A stretch of DNA of 6,839 nucleotides from Bacteroidota bacterium (GTDB lineage Bacteria > Bacteroidota > Bacteroidia > Flavobacteriales > Flavobacteriaceae): the NCBI GenBank assembly GCA_024280815.1, contig JAJRPL010000373.1, positions 1 through 6,839 of the forward strand, in the 5' to 3' direction. Numbering within the stretch: the stretch's first letter is position 1; the number at the start of each line of letters is the position of its first letter. Shown here piece by piece: positions 5,059-6,839 of this stretch. The notes under the pieces were generated by a model, which was not told the DNA's origin, ran no database searches, and saw only the letters and a list, made by a program, of their open reading frames with translations. Made by a program: the position numbers and the translations under genes.

Positions 5059-6339
5059 ATGCAAAGAGATCAACAAATTTTTGACCTTATTGAAGAGGAA
5101 AAACAAAGACAAATTAACGGATTAGAATTGATTGCCTCAGAAAATTTTGTAAGTGAACAAGTAATGGAAGCAGCAGGTTCTGTATTAACTAATAAATATG
5201 CAGAAGGTTATCCAAATAAAAGATATTATGGTGGTTGTGAAGTCGTTGATGTTGTTGAACAACTAGCAATTGATAGAGCTAAAGCCTTATTTGGTGCTGA
5301 ATATGTGAACGTACAGCCACATTCTGGTTCTCAAGCTAATTCAGCAGTGTTTTTTGCATTGATTAAACCAGGTGATAAAATTTTAGGATTTGATTTATCT
5401 CATGGAGGTCACTTAACTCATGGTTCTCCTGTAAATTTTTCAGGTAGATTGTACAAAACTTCTTTTTATGGTGTTGAAAAGGAAACAGGTGTATTAAATT
5501 ATGATAAAATTCAAGAAACAGCAAACAAGGAACAGCCAAAAATGATTATTGCTGGTGCATCTGCTTATTCTAGAGATATTGATTTTAAACGTTTTAGAAC
5601 TATTGCAGATAGTGTAGGAGCTTTGTTAGTGGCAGATATATCACATCCTGCAGGTTTAATTGCAAAAGGAATTTTAAATGATCCAATGCCACATTGCCAT
5701 GTGGTAACCACCACAACACATAAAACTTTACGAGGTCCAAGAGGAGGAATGATTATGATGGGTAAAGATTTTGAAAACCCTTGGGGAATTACCTTAAAAA
5801 ACGGAAAACCTAAAATGATGTCTTCTTTTTTAAATTCTGCAGTTTTCCCTGGAAATCAAGGAGGTCCATTAGAACATATTATTGCTGCTAAAGCTATTGC
5901 GTTTGGAGAAGCTTTAACTGATGAGTTTTTACACTATCAAATACAAGTAAAAAAGAATGCAGCTGCACTAGCCAAATATTTTGTGGCTAAAAATTATGAT
6001 ATTATTTCTGGAGGTACAGACAATCATATGATGTTGATAGATTTACGTAATAAAAACATAACTGGTAAAGAAGCAGAAAACGCGTTGGTCAAAGCAGATA
6101 TTACCGTTAATAAAAACATGGTGCCTTTTGATGATAAATCACCATTTGTAACTTCTGGTATTCGTATTGGGTCTGCTGCGGTGACTACTCGCGGTCTTAA
6201 AGAAAGTGATATGACCACTATAGTTGATTTAATTGATGAAGTAATAGCCAATCATGAGAATGAAGCTATTTTAGAAGGTGTTGCCAAAAAAGTAAATACA
6301 ATGATGAACGGACGTGCATTGTTTGTTAGTACTAAATAA
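5059..6339 (+). CDS. glyA: Serine hydroxymethyltransferase
   Basis: This PLP enzyme interconverts serine and tetrahydrofolate with glycine and 5,10-methylene-tetrahydrofolate, the main cytoplasmic source of glycine and one-carbon units. The 426 residues align along their length with E. coli GlyA (417). The PLP lysine is Lys222 in VVTTTTHKTLRGPRGG. Other conserved residues are Tyr47 and Glu49 (NKYAEGYPNKRYYGG), Tyr57, His118 (HGGHLTHGSPVNFSG), Asp193 and His196 (ADISHPAGLIA), and carboxylate-binding Arg369 (VTSGIRIGSAAVTTRG). Relative to E. coli there are about 12 extra residues around 236-257 (near ENPWGITLKNGK), which I regard as a normal Bacteroidota trait. The ATG at 5059 follows the usual A-rich leader. 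No TAnnTTTG lies in the 40-base gap to the DUF1569 gene, so read-through from 4523-4530 is likely. No riboswitch-like structure is seen upstream. Confidence 0.98.
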   Translation: MQRDQQIFDLIEEEKQRQINGLELIASENFVSEQVMEAAGSVLTNKYAEGYPNKRYYGGCEVVDVVEQLAIDRAKALFGAEYVNVQPHSGSQANSAVFFALIKPGDKILGFDLSHGGHLTHGSPVNFSGRLYKTSFYGVEKETGVLNYDKIQETANKEQPKMIIAGASAYSRDIDFKRFRTIADSVGALLVADISHPAGLIAKGILNDPMPHCHVVTTTTHKTLRGPRGGMIMMGKDFENPWGITLKNGKPKMMSSFLNSAVFPGNQGGPLEHIIAAKAIAFGEALTDEFLHYQIQVKKNAAALAKYFVAKNYDIISGGTDNHMMLIDLRNKNITGKEAENALVKADITVNKNMVPFDDKSPFVTSGIRIGSAAVTTRGLKESDMTTIVDLIDEVIANHENEAILEGVAKKVNTMMNGRALFVSTK

Positions 6340-6365
6340 TAGTACCTATTTTAAAAACAGCGTAA

Positions 6366-6665
6366 ATGAAGTACATTCTTTTTTATAAAACTATCGATAA
6401 TTATATTGAAGAACGTGAATTATATAGAGAAGAGCATTTGAACCTCATTCAAAAAGCATACAAAAATAATGAACTTATTATGGCTGGAGCGTTGGCAGAA
6501 CCAACAGGAGGTGCTGTATTAATTTTTAACAGTCATGAAGTAGCCAATGAGTTTGCTGAAAATGATCCGTATGTAAAAAATGGAATAATTGTTGAATGGC
6601 GTGTTCAACCTTGGAATGTAATTTCAAAAAAAAATATAGAAGTAATAAAAAAGCGAGTCAATTGA
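6366..6665 (+). CDS. YciI-like protein (YCII domain)
   Basis: The 99-residue protein is almost entirely one YCII-related domain (PF03795): MKYILFYKTI strand, REEHLNLIQKA helix with conserved His24, ELIMAGALAEPTGGAVLIF, then VANEFAENDPYVKNGI with Asp67-Pro68. The family has a ferredoxin-like fold, usually dimeric, with a conserved His and Asp suggestive of an active site; its substrates are largely unknown and some homologues act in aromatic-compound degradation. It starts 26 bases after the glyA stop, with no promoter-like element between, so it is probably the last gene of the DUF1569-glyA unit. Its TGA stop lies inside the terminator palindrome. The C-terminal tail (about 86-99) is basic and outside the domain. 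Confidence 0.9.
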   Translation: MKYILFYKTIDNYIEERELYREEHLNLIQKAYKNNELIMAGALAEPTGGAVLIFNSHEVANEFAENDPYVKNGIIVEWRVQPWNVISKKNIEVIKKRVN

Positions 6666-6676
6666 CTCGCTTTTTT
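6647..6676. terminator. Perfect palindromic bidirectional terminator
   Basis: The 30 bases form an uninterrupted palindrome: six A, GCGAGTCAA, then TTGACTCGC and six T. As RNA it gives a hairpin with a small AT loop at the centre and an A or U tract on each side, so it can terminate transcripts from both directions. It contains the stop codon of the YciI-like gene (6663-6665) and lies 16 bases beyond the stop of the convergent M13 peptidase gene. Confidence 0.9.
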
Positions 6677-6692
6677 ATGAAATAATATAATA

Positions 6693-6839
6693 TTACCAAA
6701 TTCTAACCCGTTTAGCAGGAGCTAAATACATAGCATCACCTTCTTTAATATCAAAAGCTTTGTAGAAAGCATCAACATTTAATAGCGGTTGAATAGCTCT
6801 AATTTTACCTGGAGAATGTGGGTCAGTTTTAATTCTTGT
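6693..6839 (-). CDS. M13 family metallopeptidase, C-terminal fragment (cut by window edge)
   Basis: The minus strand is open from the right edge to the TAA at 6693-6695, encoding the last 48 residues of a protein whose start lies beyond the window. They read TRIKTDPHSPGKIRAI, then FYKAFDIKEGDAMY and finally KRVRIW before the stop. This matches the end of M13 (neprilysin/endothelin-converting enzyme/PepO) zinc peptidases, where DPHSPGKxR and a terminal V-[RK]-I-W are characteristic. The His in DPHSPG corresponds to the substrate- or transition-state-contacting His near the end of neprilysin, which lies in a similar HxPxxxR context. The zinc motifs HExxH and ExxxD are not in the window. Such enzymes are usually exported or membrane-anchored oligopeptidases, but localisation cannot be seen here. 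The gene is convergent with the YciI-like gene and shares its terminator. Confidence 0.92.
   Translation of the reverse strand, partial: TRIKTDPHSPGKIRAIQPLLNVDAFYKAFDIKEGDAMYLAPAKRVRIW

Noticed and set aside
6024..6251. 75-codon minus-strand ORF inside glyA
   Set aside because: It is antisense to the conserved C-terminal part of serine hydroxymethyltransferase, which fully explains the sequence.
1..6839. CRISPR array, tRNA or rRNA gene, complete insertion sequence or defence system
   Set aside because: No regularly spaced repeats, no cloverleaf or rRNA segments, no full transposase and no nuclease, helicase or toxin-antitoxin pair was found on either strand. The transposase-like signal is confined to the HTH inside the sugar transferase.

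Overview
The window looks like chromosomal DNA of an AT-rich marine-type Flavobacteriia member (Bacteroidota, probably Flavobacteriaceae). Three things point there. Base composition is strongly AT-biased. Leaders are A-rich and lack clear Shine-Dalgarno motifs. The Bacteroidota -7 promoter element TAnnTTTG occurs several times just upstream of genes. The proteins also read as flavobacterial versions of their families: serine hydroxymethyltransferase (SHMT) with an internal insertion relative to E. coli, fumarylacetoacetase, a sugar transferase with a methyltransferase-like front half, and an M13 peptidase. Family assignments rest on motif recognition and memory, not on a database search.

Layout. 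(1) Positions 1-439 hold no confident gene. They contain an inverted repeat around two hairpins (about 27-129), a terminator-like hairpin, a TAnnTTTG promoter at 187-194 and a doubtful 66-codon ORF. (2) 440-1828 (+) is a three-part protein: a transposase OrfA-like helix-turn-helix, a methyltransferase-like domain, and a C-terminal bacterial sugar transferase (phosphoglycosyltransferase). It ends at a strong bidirectional terminator (1849-1892). (3) 1926-3095 (-) is an uncharacterised lipoprotein with its own promoter. (4) 3185-4465 (-) is fumarylacetoacetase, the last step of tyrosine degradation, followed by a hairpin. (5) A 100-bp divergent promoter region separates it from a plus-strand cluster: a DUF1569/DinB-like protein (4566-5018), glyA (5059-6339) and a YciI-like protein (6366-6665). 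The cluster ends in a perfect palindromic terminator. (6) 6693-6839 (-) is the 48-codon C-terminal end of an M13 (neprilysin/PepO-type) metallopeptidase running off the right edge.

Most of the window is ordinary housekeeping and catabolic DNA. fahA (tyrosine to fumarate plus acetoacetate) and glyA (serine/glycine and one-carbon supply) are both amino-acid metabolism genes placed back to back with overlapping upstream regions. The two small proteins flanking glyA are probably co-transcribed with it but have no established link to its reaction. The most unusual item is the sugar transferase carrying a DNA-binding-type HTH at its N-terminus. The second is the structured, possibly RNA-encoding or mobile-element-derived stretch at the left edge.
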